This document shows positions 43,292 through 54,186 of a stretch of 64,000 nucleotides of DNA, one piece after another (the stretch's first letter is position 1; every line of letters begins with the position of its first letter). Both the position numbers and the translations under genes were made by a program. The notes under the pieces are model-generated. The model saw nothing but the letters and a program-made list of their open reading frames with translations, was not told the DNA's origin and searched no databases. This stretch comes from an uncultured Amaricoccus sp. GTDB taxonomy: Bacteria > Pseudomonadota > Alphaproteobacteria > Rhodobacterales > Rhodobacteraceae. Location: assembly GCF_937891315.1 (NCBI RefSeq), contig NZ_CALAGI010000094.1, positions 4,315 through 68,314 of the forward strand. Reading direction: 5' to 3'.

Positions 43292-46192
43292 CTACTCCGC
43301 GGCGACGCGGCGGGGCGCGAGCATCGGTTTCAGATAGGCGCCGGTGTGGCTCTCCTTCACCCGCGCGATCGCCTCCGGCGTGCCGGCGCCGACGATCATG
43401 CCGCCACCGTCACCGCCCTCCGGGCCGATGTCGATGATCCAGTCCGCCGTCTTGATCACATCGAGATTGTGCTCGATCACTACCACCGAATTGCCCTGCT
43501 CCACCAGCTCGTGCAGCACCTCGAGCAGTTTCTTCGTATCCTCGAAATGCAGGCCCGTCGTCGGCTCGTCGAGGATGTAGAGCGTCCGCCCGGTCGAGCG
43601 CCGCGCCAGCTCCTTCGACAGCTTCACCCGCTGCGCCTCGCCCCCCGACAGCGTCGTCGCCTGCTGCCCGACCTTGATGTAGCCGAGGCCGACCCGCATC
43701 AGCGTCGTCATCTTCTCGCGGATCGAGGGGACGGCGGCGAAGAACTCCTCCGCGTCCTCCACCGTCATGTCGAGGACATCGGCGATGCTCCTGCCCTTGA
43801 ACAGCACCTCGAGCGTCTCGCGGTTGTACCGCTTGCCGTGGCAGGTCTCGCAGGTCACGTAGACATCCGGCAGGAAGTGCATCTCGATCTTGATGACCCC
43901 GTCGCCCTGGCACGCCTCGCAGCGCCCGCCCTTGACGTTGAAACTGAACCGCCCGGGCTTGTAGCCCCGCGCCTTGCTCTCCGGCAGGCCGGCGAACCAG
44001 TCGCGGATCGGGCCGAAGGCGCCGGTATAGGTCGCGGGGTTCGAGCGCGGCGTGCGGCCGATCGGCGACTGGTCGATATCGATGACCTTGTCGAGATTTT
44101 CGAGGCCGGAAATCTCGTCGGCCGGCGCCGGCGTCTGTCGCGCGCCGTTCAGCCGGGCCGAGGCGGTCTTGAACAAGGTCTCGATGGTCAGCGTCGACTT
44201 GCCGCCGCCCGACACACCGGTGACGCAGGTGAAGGTGCCGAGCGGAAAGCTCGCCGTCACCCCGCGCAGATTGTTGCCGGTGGCGTTCTTCACCACGATC
44301 TTCCTGCCGTTGCCCTTGCGCCGGACAGATGGCACCGCGATCTCGCGCACGCCGGTGAGATACTGGCCGGTCACCGAATCCGGGTTCGCCGCGACCTCGG
44401 CCGGCGTGCCTTCGGCGATGATCCGGCCGCCATGCACACCGGCGCCCGGCCCGATGTCGATCACATGATCGGCCTCGCGGATCGCCTCCTCGTCATGCTC
44501 GACGACGATCACCGTGTTGCCCGCGTCGCGCAGGTTCTTCAGCGTGGTCAGGAGCCGGCCATTGTCACGCTGGTGCAGGCCGATCGATGGTTCGTCCAGC
44601 ACATAGAGCACGCCGGACAGCCCACTGCCGATCTGGCTGGCCAGCCGGATCCGCTGACTCTCGCCGCCCGACAGCGTCCCGGCGTTACGCGCCAGCGTCA
44701 GATAGTCGAGCCCGACATTGACCAGGAACCCCAGCCGCTCGCGGATCTCCTTCAGGATCGCCCGGGCGATCTCATTGCGCTGCGCGGTCAACGCCGCCGG
44801 CACCGTCTCGACCCAGGCAAAGGCCTCGCGGATCGACATCCGCACCACCTCGCCGACATGCAGAAGCTGCCCGGGCCCGCCGCTGGCGGGACCGATCCTG
44901 ACCGCCAGCGCCTCGGGTTTCAGGCGGAATCCATGGCAGGCGCCGCAGGGCCGGTTGTTCTGATAGCGCTCCAGATCCTCGCGTGACCAGCTCGAGTCCG
45001 TCTCGCGATAGCGCCGCTCCATATTGGGGATCACGCCCTCGAAGGCGCGGCTGATCTCGTAGACCCGCCCGCCCTCGTCATAGCGGAAGCGGACTTCCTC
45101 GCCGCCCGAACCGTAGAGCAGCACCTCCTTGGCGCGGTCGGGCAGGTCGCGCCAGCGCACGGCCTTGTCGAAACCGAAATGCTTGGCCAGCGCCTCGATG
45201 GTCTGGCGATAGTAGGGTGACTGGCCCTTCGACCAGGGTGCGATCGCCCCCCGCAGCAGCGGCAGGCTCTCGTCCGGCACGATCAGCCGGGGATCGAAGA
45301 ACAGCTCCACCCCCAGCCCGTCGCAGACCGGACAGGCCCCGAACGGCGCGTTGAACGAAAACAGCCGCGGCTCGATCTCCGGGATGGTGAAACCGGAGAC
45401 CGGGCAGGCGAAATTCTCGGAAAAGGTGATGCGCTCGGGCTCCGGCGCCTCGGCGCCCTCCGCCGCGACCGGCGCGGTCTCGAGGATGGCGATGCCGTCG
45501 GCGAGGTCGAGCGCGGTGCGCAAGCTGTCGGCGAGCCGTGTTTCCAGACCTTCGCGCACGACGATGCGGTCCACCACCACGTCGATATTGTGCCGGTATT
45601 TCTTGTCGAGCTCGGGCGGCGTGTCCAGGTCGTGGAATTCGCCATTCACCTTGACGCGCTGGAAGCCCTTCTTCTGAAGCTCCTGAAATTCCTTGCGATA
45701 CTCGCCCTTGCGGTCCCGCACGATCGGCGCCAGCAGATAGGCCCGCGTCCCCTCCGGCAGGGCCATGGTGATATCGACCATCTGGCTTACCTGCTGCGCC
45801 TCGATCGGCAGGCCGGTCGTCGGGCTGTAGGGCGTGCCGACCCGCGCGAACAGGAGACGCAGATAGTCGTAGATCTCGGTCACGGTGCCGACCGTCGAGC
45901 GCGGGTTCTTCGAGGTGGTCTTCTGCTCGATCGAGATCGCGGGGCTGAGGCCGGAAATATGGTCCACATCCGGCTTCTGCATCATGTCGAGGAACTGCCG
46001 GGCATAGGCCGACAGGCTCTCCACATAGCGGCGCTGGCCCTCGGCATAGATCGTATCGAAGGCGAGGCTGGACTTGCCGGAACCGCTGAGTCCGGTGATC
46101 ACCACCAGCTGATCGCGGGGGATGTCGATGTTTATCGATTTCAGGTTGTGCTCGCGCGCGCCGCGGATCTCGATGAACTTCTGTTCGGGCAT
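43292..46192 (-). CDS. uvrA: UvrABC excinuclease subunit A
   Basis: The DNA-damage-recognition ATPase of nucleotide excision repair. The 966-residue protein has two ABC modules with Walker [21 protein letters not shown] and [17 protein letters not shown], signatures [20 protein letters not shown] and [19 protein letters not shown], and zinc-finger CxxC pairs (FACPVSG...[14 protein letters not shown]...CETCHG). Length is normal for alphaproteobacteria. It is transcribed alone, leftward. Confidence 0.97.
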   Translation of the reverse strand: MPEQKFIEIRGAREHNLKSINIDIPRDQLVVITGLSGSGKSSLAFDTIYAEGQRRYVESLSAYARQFLDMMQKPDVDHISGLSPAISIEQKTTSKNPRSTVGTVTEIYDYLRLLFARVGTPYSPTTGLPIEAQQVSQMVDITMALPEGTRAYLLAPIVRDRKGEYRKEFQELQKKGFQRVKVNGEFHDLDTPPELDKKYRHNIDVVVDRIVVREGLETRLADSLRTALDLADGIAILETAPVAAEGAEAPEPERITFSENFACPVSGFTIPEIEPRLFSFNAPFGACPVCDGLGVELFFDPRLIVPDESLPLLRGAIAPWSKGQSPYYRQTIEALAKHFGFDKAVRWRDLPDRAKEVLLYGSGGEEVRFRYDEGGRVYEISRAFEGVIPNMERRYRETDSSWSREDLERYQNNRPCGACHGFRLKPEALAVRIGPASGGPGQLLHVGEVVRMSIREAFAWVETVPAALTAQRNEIARAILKEIRERLGFLVNVGLDYLTLARNAGTLSGGESQRIRLASQIGSGLSGVLYVLDEPSIGLHQRDNGRLLTTLKNLRDAGNTVIVVEHDEEAIREADHVIDIGPGAGVHGGRIIAEGTPAEVAANPDSVTGQYLTGVREIAVPSVRRKGNGRKIVVKNATGNNLRGVTASFPLGTFTCVTGVSGGGKSTLTIETLFKTASARLNGARQTPAPADEISGLENLDKVIDIDQSPIGRTPRSNPATYTGAFGPIRDWFAGLPESKARGYKPGRFSFNVKGGRCEACQGDGVIKIEMHFLPDVYVTCETCHGKRYNRETLEVLFKGRSIADVLDMTVEDAEEFFAAVPSIREKMTTLMRVGLGYIKVGQQATTLSGGEAQRVKLSKELARRSTGRTLYILDEPTTGLHFEDTKKLLEVLHELVEQGNSVVVIEHNLDVIKTADWIIDIGPEGGDGGGMIVGAGTPEAIARVKESHTGAYLKPMLAPRRVAAE

Positions 46193-46259
46193 TCTACCGA
46201 TCTCCAGACGACAGGCGCCATATAACGCCCCGGACCGATTTTACGAGTCCGGAGTCTGA

Positions 46260-46274
46260 GAACAAAACGGGATC
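46260..46274 (-). promoter_or_regulatory. Degenerate LexA-like site upstream of uvrA
   Basis: GAAC-AAAACGG-GATC differs at one position from the GAAC-N7-GAAC SOS consensus and lies 68 bases upstream of the uvrA start. uvrA is commonly in the LexA regulon of alphaproteobacteria, so this may be a weak operator. A CCGGAC/GTCCGG stem at 46230-46252 lies between it and the gene. Confidence 0.35.
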
Positions 46275-46290
46275 GAATGCAAGCGCGAAG

Positions 46291-47487
46291 CTACTCCCCC
46301 GCGACCGGGGACGTTTTCATCCGCGCCTCGCGCTCCCACGATCGCAGCCAGGCATGGCCATATGCGGCGAGGTAGAGCGACGCCACCGCGGCGATCAGCA
46401 CCAACGTGCGCCCGAACTCCGAAAGATCGAATTTCGGGACCAGCGTGGCGAGCAGATAGAAGACCAGGATATGCCAGCTGAAGACATGAAGCGAATGCTG
46501 ACCGAGCACCACGAGGAACCGGCGCGAGAACAGCCAGGCCAGCAGCGTCGAGGCCGTCCTGATCCAGCGGTCGCGGTCGGATACTCCGATCCTGAGCATC
46601 CAGACCACGACGAAAAGATCGATGAGAAAGGCGATCGGGTAGATCGAGGTCAAGAGGCCGCGGTCCGATCGCGCGTTGAACGCGGCGCTGAACTCATCGC
46701 CCAGCATCTCCCAGTTCACCGTCCGGTACAGCAGGCCGAGCAGGAAGATCGCGACCAGCGACATCTTGAAGACGACCCGATATTGCTCCTGTCCCAGCCA
46801 ATCGAGATCGAGGCGTCCCTCCGCCATGCGGAAGCCGAAGAAGAGGCCGCCGAAGAAAAACAGCTGCCAGGAAAAGGCTTCGAAGCCAATGCCGAAATTG
46901 AGATCGAGCCCCCGCGGACGCAGCCAGCCGGCCAGGCTCTCCATGCCGAATTCGACCATCCCGGTCTGGCCGAACAGCCAGCTGAGCAGGATCGCGAGAA
47001 CGAAGGGCGCGACATAGCCGCGGCCGAGCGCGTGCAGGGCGAAGGGCACGGCGAGGAGATAGAAGATATACATGGGCAGGATGCCCATGTGCGTGCTGGC
47101 GGTGAGCAGCAGGGAGCTCGACAGCGTGAAGGCCACAGGCTCGCGCTGGTAGGCCCCGAGATTGGTCGCGGCGGCCGAGCCAAGCAGGAGCGCGGCGGCC
47201 AGCATGATCACGATCAGGGCGATCTGATGCGAGTAGATCGTCCCGACCCGCTTCAGGATCTGGACGTAGATCGCTGAAATGCTTGAGTTTCGGAGGTGTT
47301 TCTTGCCGTAGACCAGACCGACGACGAGGCCGGAGATGAAAACGAAGCCCTGCGCGTCCTGCACCCAACCGAACCGGTGGTGATTCAACTTGCCGAGAAT
47401 TACATCCGTGACGCCGTTGAAATGAACTATTCCCATAAAGAGTAGAAAGAATCCACGAAACCCGTCTATAGTTTGCAGTCTAGGCAA
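46291..47487 (-). CDS. OpgC-domain membrane acyltransferase
   Basis: The 398-residue protein has about ten transmembrane helices and the OpgC signature at its start (LQTIDGFRGFFLLFMGIVHF) and later FRMAEGRLDL, VLGQHSLHVFSWHILVFYLL. OpgC-like proteins transfer succinyl or other acyl groups to osmoregulated periplasmic glucans; the substrate here is not known and no glucan genes are nearby. The only sensible start is a TTG at 47487 with GAGGGG five bases upstream. Upstream DNA to 47695 is distinctly AT-rich, likely the promoter. Confidence 0.85.
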   Translation of the reverse strand: MPRLQTIDGFRGFFLLFMGIVHFNGVTDVILGKLNHHRFGWVQDAQGFVFISGLVVGLVYGKKHLRNSSISAIYVQILKRVGTIYSHQIALIVIMLAAALLLGSAAATNLGAYQREPVAFTLSSSLLLTASTHMGILPMYIFYLLAVPFALHALGRGYVAPFVLAILLSWLFGQTGMVEFGMESLAGWLRPRGLDLNFGIGFEAFSWQLFFFGGLFFGFRMAEGRLDLDWLGQEQYRVVFKMSLVAIFLLGLLYRTVNWEMLGDEFSAAFNARSDRGLLTSIYPIAFLIDLFVVVWMLRIGVSDRDRWIRTASTLLAWLFSRRFLVVLGQHSLHVFSWHILVFYLLATLVPKFDLSEFGRTLVLIAAVASLYLAAYGHAWLRSWEREARMKTSPVAGE

Positions 47488-47695
47488 GACAACCCCTCAG
47501 AACTACCAAAAACAAGACAACCATATACCACAGGTTATATTGCGCTATTTTGACAAACTGTTCTAGCCCGACTTCGCTATCTGATCATTAAATCTATGGT
47601 AGTACCTTTTCGCGGCGTGACAACCCGGTCCATACGCGGACAGCGGGAACCCGCTCAGAAATAGTCGCATTGCTCGGAATGCGTCGAGCGCCGCC

Positions 47696-49549
47696 CTATT
47701 CTGCTATTTCCGCGAGTTTGGTCCGGGCCGCCGGCACGCCATTTTCAGCCGCCTGGCCCAGCAGCGCGCGCGCGAGGGATTCGTCCGCCGCGACACCGCG
47801 CCCACCGAGGTAGAGAAGGCCGAGATTGTACTGCCCTGGCCCATTGCCCGCGTCCGCCGCCTTGCGGAACCAGTCCGCCGCCGCCGCGTCGTCCCGGGGC
47901 AATCCGGCCCCGCGCGCAAGCAGCATGCCATATGCGACCTGCGAATTCGCATCCCCCGCCTCGGCGCCCGCCGCGAGGAGAGAAACCACCTGCGCCCCCG
48001 TGAGCACGCCATCCGCCGGCCCGCCCAGCGCGCGCTGATAGCGCCGCGCCGCCTCGCGCGAGGCGGGACCGAACTTGCCGTCCGCGGCGCCACGATAGTA
48101 GCCCAGCGCCGAAAGTGCGTATTGGACGAGGTGCGGCGGCGTCTTCAATGGATCCGCCAGACCACCCTTCGGAGAGTCGGCGGCGGCCGGAGAAAGATTG
48201 AGCGTGACTGGCGTGGCGCCTGTCGTCACAGCGACCGGCGGCGGCGCCGCCTCTGGTTCCGCCGAGCGCATCACCGCCTCCGGCGCGGTCGCGACATCCT
48301 GACCACGCCAGGCCTCGGCGCTGCGGCGAGCGAGATCGGCATAGGCGCCGTCCGGGAACCGCGCGAGATAGGCCTCCATTCCAGCCGCGTCCCGCGCCGC
48401 CTCCGCCTGATCCCAAAGCAGGCGCTGCAGCGTGAAAGAGGCGACGGGAGCATAGACGCCAGACGGATAGCGGCGCAGAAAGATCTCGTAGGGGCCCGCG
48501 TCCTTTTCCCCCGCGAGCGCTTCCCAAGCCTTCGCTTCGCCGCCGGGGTCGCGCAGTTGAGACAGCCTGCCTTGCGCCGCGCTGACGACACTGCTGTCGG
48601 GATAGGTCGCCAGGAACTCTTCGAAGGACGCCGGATCGTCGGACGCCGAGATCGCCTGCCAGGCCACGATATCTTCCGGCGGCCGTGCCGGCTCGGGCTC
48701 GGTCGCCACGGGATTGAACTCGAACTCCCCGAGCATCCCGTCCTCGACATATGGTGTCTGGAAAGCACTGGTTTGCTTCACCACCTCGGCGCGGACCCGA
48801 CTGAACATCACGCGCGCATCGATCTTCGGCGTCGCGATCTGGTTCAACAACGCGGCCGTGAAGGGGCTGTTCCGCTGGTCACGGCCATCGAGGGCCACGC
48901 TGCCCGGCGCCGTCGCATAGGCGATGAGCAACCCGCTCGCCGGAGCGACTTCCATGCGCGCCAAGCCTTCGGACGATTCGAGACTCCGACCCAGTTCCGC
49001 CGCGTTTCGCCGCAGGCTTCGCGTCAGGGGATTGTTCCGGCAGGCGTCGAGGATCACCATCTTGAGTGGCGCCTGCGAGAATTCGAGTTGTCTCTGCACT
49101 TCGGAGAGGCTCAGAGCCTCATAGGGCAGATCCGGCTCGATCTCGATATTCGCCCCGACGGGGATCAGGTAGTTCTCGCCATTGAGCGCGATGCCGTGCC
49201 CCGCGTAGTAGAAGAGCGCGATCTGGGCATTGACCGCCGACCGGCCGAATTTCCGAAGCGCCGCGTGCAGCCGGTCGATGTCGCCGTCGACAACCGAGAT
49301 GACCTCGAAACGGAGCGCTTCCAGCGCCTTCGCGACGTCCGCGGCATCGTTCGGCGGATTCGGCAGCGCCCCGAGATCGCCGTATTCTCCGTTGCCGATC
49401 ACCAGCGCCACGCGCCGCGGCGCCTCCATCCCGGATGCCGGCGGATCGACCGCCCCGGCCGCCCCCGCCAGCGCGAACAGCGCCACCGTCACGAGCCAGA
49501 TCGGCGCGCCCCGGACCGACGCCCTCACGCCGAAAATCCGCAACCCCAT
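47696..49549 (-). CDS. Secreted caspase-family (peptidase C14) protein with peptidoglycan-binding and Sel1 repeats
   Basis: The 617-residue protein has a signal peptide (WLVTVALFALAGAAGA), then a caspase-like p20 domain (about 44-290): RVALVIGNGEYGDLGALPNP, the catalytic His in FYYAGHGIALNGENYLIP and Cys in VILDACRNNPLTR. Next are helical TPR-like segments (about 310-420), a peptidoglycan-binding domain (LSALGYYRGAADGKFGPASR) and two Sel1 repeats (YGMLLARGAGLPRDDAAAAD, YNLGLLYLGGRGVAADESLA). Predicted to act in the periplasm at the cell wall. It is divergent from a secreted Sel1-like protein gene. Confidence 0.87.
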   Translation of the reverse strand: MGLRIFGVRASVRGAPIWLVTVALFALAGAAGAVDPPASGMEAPRRVALVIGNGEYGDLGALPNPPNDAADVAKALEALRFEVISVVDGDIDRLHAALRKFGRSAVNAQIALFYYAGHGIALNGENYLIPVGANIEIEPDLPYEALSLSEVQRQLEFSQAPLKMVILDACRNNPLTRSLRRNAAELGRSLESSEGLARMEVAPASGLLIAYATAPGSVALDGRDQRNSPFTAALLNQIATPKIDARVMFSRVRAEVVKQTSAFQTPYVEDGMLGEFEFNPVATEPEPARPPEDIVAWQAISASDDPASFEEFLATYPDSSVVSAAQGRLSQLRDPGGEAKAWEALAGEKDAGPYEIFLRRYPSGVYAPVASFTLQRLLWDQAEAARDAAGMEAYLARFPDGAYADLARRSAEAWRGQDVATAPEAVMRSAEPEAAPPPVAVTTGATPVTLNLSPAAADSPKGGLADPLKTPPHLVQYALSALGYYRGAADGKFGPASREAARRYQRALGGPADGVLTGAQVVSLLAAGAEAGDANSQVAYGMLLARGAGLPRDDAAAADWFRKAADAGNGPGQYNLGLLYLGGRGVAADESLARALLGQAAENGVPAARTKLAEIAE

Positions 49550-49706
49550 CGCCCTCACCCTCGGCGAAAAATATATGACGGAGAGCGCCCCGTCGCCTGA
49601 AAAAATCAGCAACGCCCCCGGCGCGCCGCCCGGATAGGAGCATACCTTCCGATTCGTTTCACCCGGATAAGTAGTTCCAGCGGGACAGGGTCGGTCGCGA
49701 CGTGCT

Positions 49707-50417
49707 ATGGATCGCCGTGGTCGGGGGTGGACGCGGATTATCGGGATGCGGGCTGCGATCGCCGTTGGAATGATCTCGCTATACGCCGCCATGCCGGTGT
49801 TCGCCCAGGACGACGGGTTTGTTTCCCCCCTGCCCGAAGCGGGTCGACCCGCCGTGGCCGCGCCCGCCGCCCCCTCGACGAACGGCGCCCGCAAGCGCGC
49901 CCAGCGCGCCGCCGCGCCGGTCTCCCCCTGCGAGGACATGACCAAGGACTGGGTGGACCTACGCCCGGTCGCCGACTTTCCCGCGCTTGAGGGTCGGGTC
50001 TTGATCGACCTCCTGCAAGCGGCGCTGCCGATCTGCGAGGCCGCGCAGCGCGACCAGCCGGGCAACAAGCGTGTGACCTTCGTCTTCGCGCGAACGCTCG
50101 CGATTCACGGTCAGAACACCCGCGCCGCCCAACTTTACCGGCAACTCGCGAGCGCGCGCTATGTCCCTGCGATGACCCAGCTCGCCCGCGCCTACTACAC
50201 CGGCGCGGGCGTGCCGCGCGACGTGGTCGAAGCATGTACCCGCTATGTCGAAGCCGCGAAGGCCGGCGACGCATGGGCGTTCAATCCAGCGGCGGATTGC
50301 GCCATCCTCTATTCTCCGGTCGCCGACCAGCGGCGCGCCTGCCAGTATTTCCGCAAGGCGCAGGCCAGCGACACGGCGCAGACGACCACGCTGACCGAAG
50401 CCGACTATTGCCCCTGA
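49707..50417 (+). CDS. Secreted Sel1-like repeat protein
   Basis: The 236-residue product has an N-terminal signal (IIGMRAAIAVGMISLYAAMP, cleavage after VFAQ), a low-complexity linker, then helical repeats including ATRYVPAMTQ-like LASARYVPAMTQLARAYYTG and AGVPRDVVEACTRYVEAAKA. Several cysteines (PCEDM, ICEAA, ACTRY, DCAIL, ACQYF, YCP) suggest disulfides in the periplasm. Divergent from the caspase-Sel1 gene, which hints at a shared function. An ATG at 49746 is an alternative start. Confidence 0.75.
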   Translation: MDRRGRGWTRIIGMRAAIAVGMISLYAAMPVFAQDDGFVSPLPEAGRPAVAAPAAPSTNGARKRAQRAAAPVSPCEDMTKDWVDLRPVADFPALEGRVLIDLLQAALPICEAAQRDQPGNKRVTFVFARTLAIHGQNTRAAQLYRQLASARYVPAMTQLARAYYTGAGVPRDVVEACTRYVEAAKAGDAWAFNPAADCAILYSPVADQRRACQYFRKAQASDTAQTTTLTEADYCP

Positions 50418-50454
50418 TGGGCCCCGCCGATCGGCGAGCCGCGGATTGGACGCT

Positions 50455-51039
50455 CTACCGGCCGAGGATTTTCTTCACATATTGCTGCGTCTCGCTGTAG
50501 GGCGGGATGCCGCGGTATTTCTGCACGGCCTCGGGGCCGGCGTTGTAGGCGGCGAGCGCCAGACGCCAGTCGCCGAAGCGGCGATATTGCTGGCTGAGAT
50601 AGCGGGCGCCGCCCTCGAGATTCTGTTTCGGGTCATGCGGATCGACACCCAGCACCTGCGCGGTGCCGGGCATCAGCTGCGCGAGGCCGATCGCGCCCTT
50701 GTTCGACTTGGCGGCGGGACGGAATCGCGATTCCGTATGGACCAGCCGCAGGAACAGATCCTCCGGCACCCGATGCCGACGCGCGGCCTGCCGTGCCATG
50801 TCCTGATAGACCCCGGGCGATCCGCCATAGGCCGGAATGCCCGCGTAGACATCGACCTCGATGATCTTCGGCCGCCGCGGCTGTCCGGCCAGCGCGCCCG
50901 GAACCGGCTGGCGGATCAGGGTGCGGTATTCCGGGGAAAGGTTCGACTGGTTTCTCAGCAAGGCGCTCAGGGAAGCGTCGGCCATGGCCGACCCGCCCAG
51001 CCCGAACGTTACGCCGAGCGCGATCACAAAGCTTCGCAT
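50455..51039 (-). CDS. Lytic transglycosylase (Slt-like)
   Basis: The 194-residue secreted enzyme has a signal peptide ([20 protein letters not shown]) and a GH23 domain: [20 protein letters not shown] with the catalytic Glu, [40 protein letters not shown] and [20 protein letters not shown]. It cleaves peptidoglycan glycan strands. The ATG at 51039 with GAGGG upstream is chosen over an earlier in-frame start. Confidence 0.92.
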   Translation of the reverse strand: MRSFVIALGVTFGLGGSAMADASLSALLRNQSNLSPEYRTLIRQPVPGALAGQPRRPKIIEVDVYAGIPAYGGSPGVYQDMARQAARRHRVPEDLFLRLVHTESRFRPAAKSNKGAIGLAQLMPGTAQVLGVDPHDPKQNLEGGARYLSQQYRRFGDWRLALAAYNAGPEAVQKYRGIPPYSETQQYVKKILGR

Positions 51040-51236
51040 GGTCCCTCGTCTTCCTGTCAGCGGCCTGCTCTCCGCCGTCCGGCCGTTCCCGGAGCGGGGC
51101 GGACTATGGCAAAAAAAATCTGGCCTGTCAGCTTTGTTTCTGTTCTTCACCGGCCGTTAACCCTACAACAAGCCAACTTTCGCGCGGGCCGTGCATCGGG
51201 GGCGCGAAGCGGCGCTAGGCGACAAGAGGTGATGGC

Positions 51237-51704
51237 ATGGCGGGCAGCGTGAACAAGGTGATCCTGATCGGGAATCTCGGCCAGGACCCCGAAGTTCGCA
51301 CCTTCGGCAACGGCGGCAAGGTGTGCAACCTGCGCATCGCCACGTCGGAAAACTGGCGCGACAAGAATTCGGGCGAGCGCAAGGAGCGCACGGAATGGCA
51401 TTCCGTCGCCATCTTCTCCGAGCCGCTGGTGCGGGTGGCCGAGCAATATCTGCGCAAGGGCGCCAAGGTCTATATCGAGGGCCAGCTCGAAACCCGCAAA
51501 TGGCAGGACCAGTCCGGCCAGGACCGCTACACGACCGAGGTCGTGCTGCGCCCGTTCCGCTCGGAACTGACCATGCTCGATGGTCGCGGCGAGGGCGGCG
51601 GTGCCAGCGGCGGCTATGGCGACGATCGCCGGGGCGGTCAGGACAGCCGCGGACAGGTGGAACGCGGCTCGGCCAGCCAGATCGACGACGAAATCCCCTT
51701 CTAG
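51237..51704 (+). CDS. ssb: Single-stranded DNA-binding protein
   Basis: The 155-residue protein has the SSB OB-fold ([60 protein letters not shown]), a Gly/Arg-rich disordered linker and the acidic partner-binding tip DDEIPF. It coats ssDNA in replication and repair. An AGAGGTG site precedes the ATG. No LexA box is visible upstream. Confidence 0.97.
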   Translation: MAGSVNKVILIGNLGQDPEVRTFGNGGKVCNLRIATSENWRDKNSGERKERTEWHSVAIFSEPLVRVAEQYLRKGAKVYIEGQLETRKWQDQSGQDRYTTEVVLRPFRSELTMLDGRGEGGGASGGYGDDRRGGQDSRGQVERGSASQIDDEIPF

Positions 51705-51744
51705 CGGGTGACAAGGCGCGGGGCGCGCGCGGGTCGGCGGGGTC

Positions 51745-54147
51745 ATGAGCCGGTCCGACGCGCTGCCGGGCGCCTTCGCCGACTGGTTCGCGCGGCGCGG
51801 CTGGACGCCCCATCCGCATCAGATCGAGCTGCTGGCGCGGGCGGGTGACCCCGCGACGCTGCTGATCGCACCGACCGGCGGCGGCAAGACGCTCGCCGGC
51901 TTCCTGCCGAGCCTGGCCGAACTCGGCGATCATCCCGCACCCGGGCTCCACACGCTCTATGTCTCGCCGCTGAAGGCGCTGGCGGCGGATGTAAGGCGCA
52001 ACCTTCTCACCCCGGTCACCGAGCTCGGCCTGCCGATCCGGGTCGAGGATCGCAGCGGCGACACCGGCGCGGCGCAGCGCGCCCGCCAGCGCGCCGATCC
52101 GCCGCATATCCTGCTGACCACGCCGGAATCCCTGGCGCTGATGCTGTCCTACGAGGAAGCGCCGCGCATCTTCGGCGGTCTGCGCCGGGTGATCCTCGAC
52201 GAGATCCACGCGCTCGCCGAGTCAAAGCGCGGCGACCAGCTCATGCTCGGGCTCGCGCGGCTGGCGCGGCTGGCGCCCGGGCTGCGCCGGGTCGGGCTGT
52301 CGGCGACGGTCGAGGATCCACCGGCGCTCGCCGCCTATCTCGGCGCCGACGCGCGCCCGCTGTTCGCGGATCCGGGGCCTGATCCGGCGATCTCGATCCT
52401 TCGGACACCGGAACCGCCGCCCTGGGCGGGACAGGGCGGCCGCTACGCCGCCGCCGCGGTGATGGATCTGATCCGGGCCGCGCGGACCACGCTCGTCTTC
52501 ATCAATACCCGCGCCCAGGCCGAGCTCTTCTTCCAGGCGCTCTGGGCCGAGAACGACGAAGGGCTGCCGATCGGACTGCACCATGGCTCGCTCAGCCGCG
52601 AAGCGCGCGGAAAGGTCGAGGCGGCCATGGTAGCGGGCGAACTTCGCGGAATCGTCGCCACCGGCAGCCTTGATCTCGGCATCGACTGGGGCGACGTCGA
52701 TCTCGTGATTCAGGTTGGCGCGCCGAAGAACGTCAAGCGGCTGGTCCAGCGCATCGGCCGGGCGAACCATCGCTACGACGCGCCCTCGCGCGCCGTGCTG
52801 GTGCCGGCCAACCGCTTCGAGGTGCTGGAATGCCACGCGGCGCTGGCGGCGGTGCGCGCGCGGGATCTCGATGGTGAGCCACGCGGGCCGGGCGCGCTCG
52901 ATGTGCTCTGCCAGCACCTGCTGCTGATCGCCTGCGCCGGACCGTTCGCGGCCGACGCCCTCTTCGACGAGGTGCGCGAAGCCCGGCCTTACGCCGCGCT
53001 GACCCGGGCGGATTTCGACGCCTGCCTCGATTTCTGCGCCACCGGCGGTTACGCGCTGCGCGCCTATGACCGCTGGCGACGGCTGATGCTCCGCGACGGA
53101 CTCTGGCGGCTGCGCGACCCGCGCCGGGCGCGCGCGATCCGCATGAATGTCGGAACCATCGTCGATACCGAGAAGCTCCAGGTGCGGATGAAGTCGAGCT
53201 TCTCGGCGCTCGGCGAGATCGAGGAGGATTTCGCCGCCACCCTCGCCCCGGGCGACACCTTCCTGATCGGCGGTCAGACCGTGCGCTTCGAGTCGCTGCG
53301 CGAGATGGTGGTCGAGGTAAGCCGCCAGGCAACGGCGAGCCCGAAGATCGCCGCCTTCATGGGCACCAAGCTCGCCACCTCGACCCGGCTGTCGCATCGG
53401 GTGATGGAGCTGCTTGCCGATCCCGCCGGCTGGGCGGCGCTGCCGGACTATATGCGCGACTGGCTCGAGACCCAGGCGCGGTTCGGCGCCCTGCCCCGGC
53501 CGGACCGGCTGCTGATCGAGAGCTTCCCGCGTGGCGACCGCCGGTATCTCTGCCTCTATGGTTTCGCCGGGCGGAACGCGCACCAGACGCTCGGCCTGCT
53601 CGTCACCCGACGGATGGAGACCGCGGGGCTGCATCCGCTCGGCTTCGTCGCCAACGACTACGCGCTGATGATCTGGGGCCTCGACCCGGTGGCGGACCCC
53701 GCGGCGCTGCTTTCGCCCGAGGGGCTGCGGCACGGGCTCGAGGGCTGGCTCGGGGCGAACGCGGTGATGAAGCGCACCTTTCGCGACGCCGCGACCGTCG
53801 CCGGATTGATCGAGAAGAACCTGCCCGGCCTGCGCAAGTCCGGTCGGCAGGCGACCTTTTCGTCGGATATCCTCTACGACACGCTGCGCCGCCACGACCC
53901 GGAGCATCTCCTGCTGCGGATCACCCGCGCCGAGGCCGGCCGCGGGCTGGTCGACTTCAGCCGGATCGAGGAGATGCTGGCCCGCGTCGCGGGGCGCATC
54001 GATGTCAGCGCGGCGCGATGCGTCACCCCGCTCGCCGCGCCGCTGCTGCTCGAGGTCGGGCAGGTGCCGATCCAGGGCCGCGGCGAGGCCCGGCTCCTGC
54101 GCGAGGCGGCCGACGCCCTGCTCGCCGAAGCTGGGCTGACGCCGTAA
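51745..54147 (+). CDS. Lhr-like DEXH-box helicase (ligase-associated DNA damage response type)
   Basis: The 800-residue superfamily 2 helicase has motif I LLIAPTGGGKTLAGFLPS, Ia VSPLKALAADV, the Walker B DEIH in VILDEIHALAESKRGDQLML, motif III GLSATVEDP, and RNATGSLDLGID-type motifs V/VI (GIVATGSLDLGIDWGDVDLV, QRIGRANHRYD). The C-terminal Lhr core (about 400-800) follows. The type is usually encoded with a ligase and the PdeM nuclease; neither is adjacent here. It follows ssb by 40 bases. Confidence 0.9.
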   Translation: MSRSDALPGAFADWFARRGWTPHPHQIELLARAGDPATLLIAPTGGGKTLAGFLPSLAELGDHPAPGLHTLYVSPLKALAADVRRNLLTPVTELGLPIRVEDRSGDTGAAQRARQRADPPHILLTTPESLALMLSYEEAPRIFGGLRRVILDEIHALAESKRGDQLMLGLARLARLAPGLRRVGLSATVEDPPALAAYLGADARPLFADPGPDPAISILRTPEPPPWAGQGGRYAAAAVMDLIRAARTTLVFINTRAQAELFFQALWAENDEGLPIGLHHGSLSREARGKVEAAMVAGELRGIVATGSLDLGIDWGDVDLVIQVGAPKNVKRLVQRIGRANHRYDAPSRAVLVPANRFEVLECHAALAAVRARDLDGEPRGPGALDVLCQHLLLIACAGPFAADALFDEVREARPYAALTRADFDACLDFCATGGYALRAYDRWRRLMLRDGLWRLRDPRRARAIRMNVGTIVDTEKLQVRMKSSFSALGEIEEDFAATLAPGDTFLIGGQTVRFESLREMVVEVSRQATASPKIAAFMGTKLATSTRLSHRVMELLADPAGWAALPDYMRDWLETQARFGALPRPDRLLIESFPRGDRRYLCLYGFAGRNAHQTLGLLVTRRMETAGLHPLGFVANDYALMIWGLDPVADPAALLSPEGLRHGLEGWLGANAVMKRTFRDAATVAGLIEKNLPGLRKSGRQATFSSDILYDTLRRHDPEHLLLRITRAEAGRGLVDFSRIEEMLARVAGRIDVSAARCVTPLAAPLLLEVGQVPIQGRGEARLLREAADALLAEAGLTP

Positions 54148-54186
54148 AGTACGGATGAAACGCGCGGCGGGCTTGGCGGGTTTCCT

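Noticed and set aside
43346..44986. Plus-strand 546-codon frame opposite uvrA
   Set aside because: Antisense shadow of a highly conserved gene.
47488..47695. AT-rich gap as an integration or replication origin
   Set aside because: No DnaA-box cluster or attachment repeat visible; simplest view is the promoter of the OpgC-like gene.
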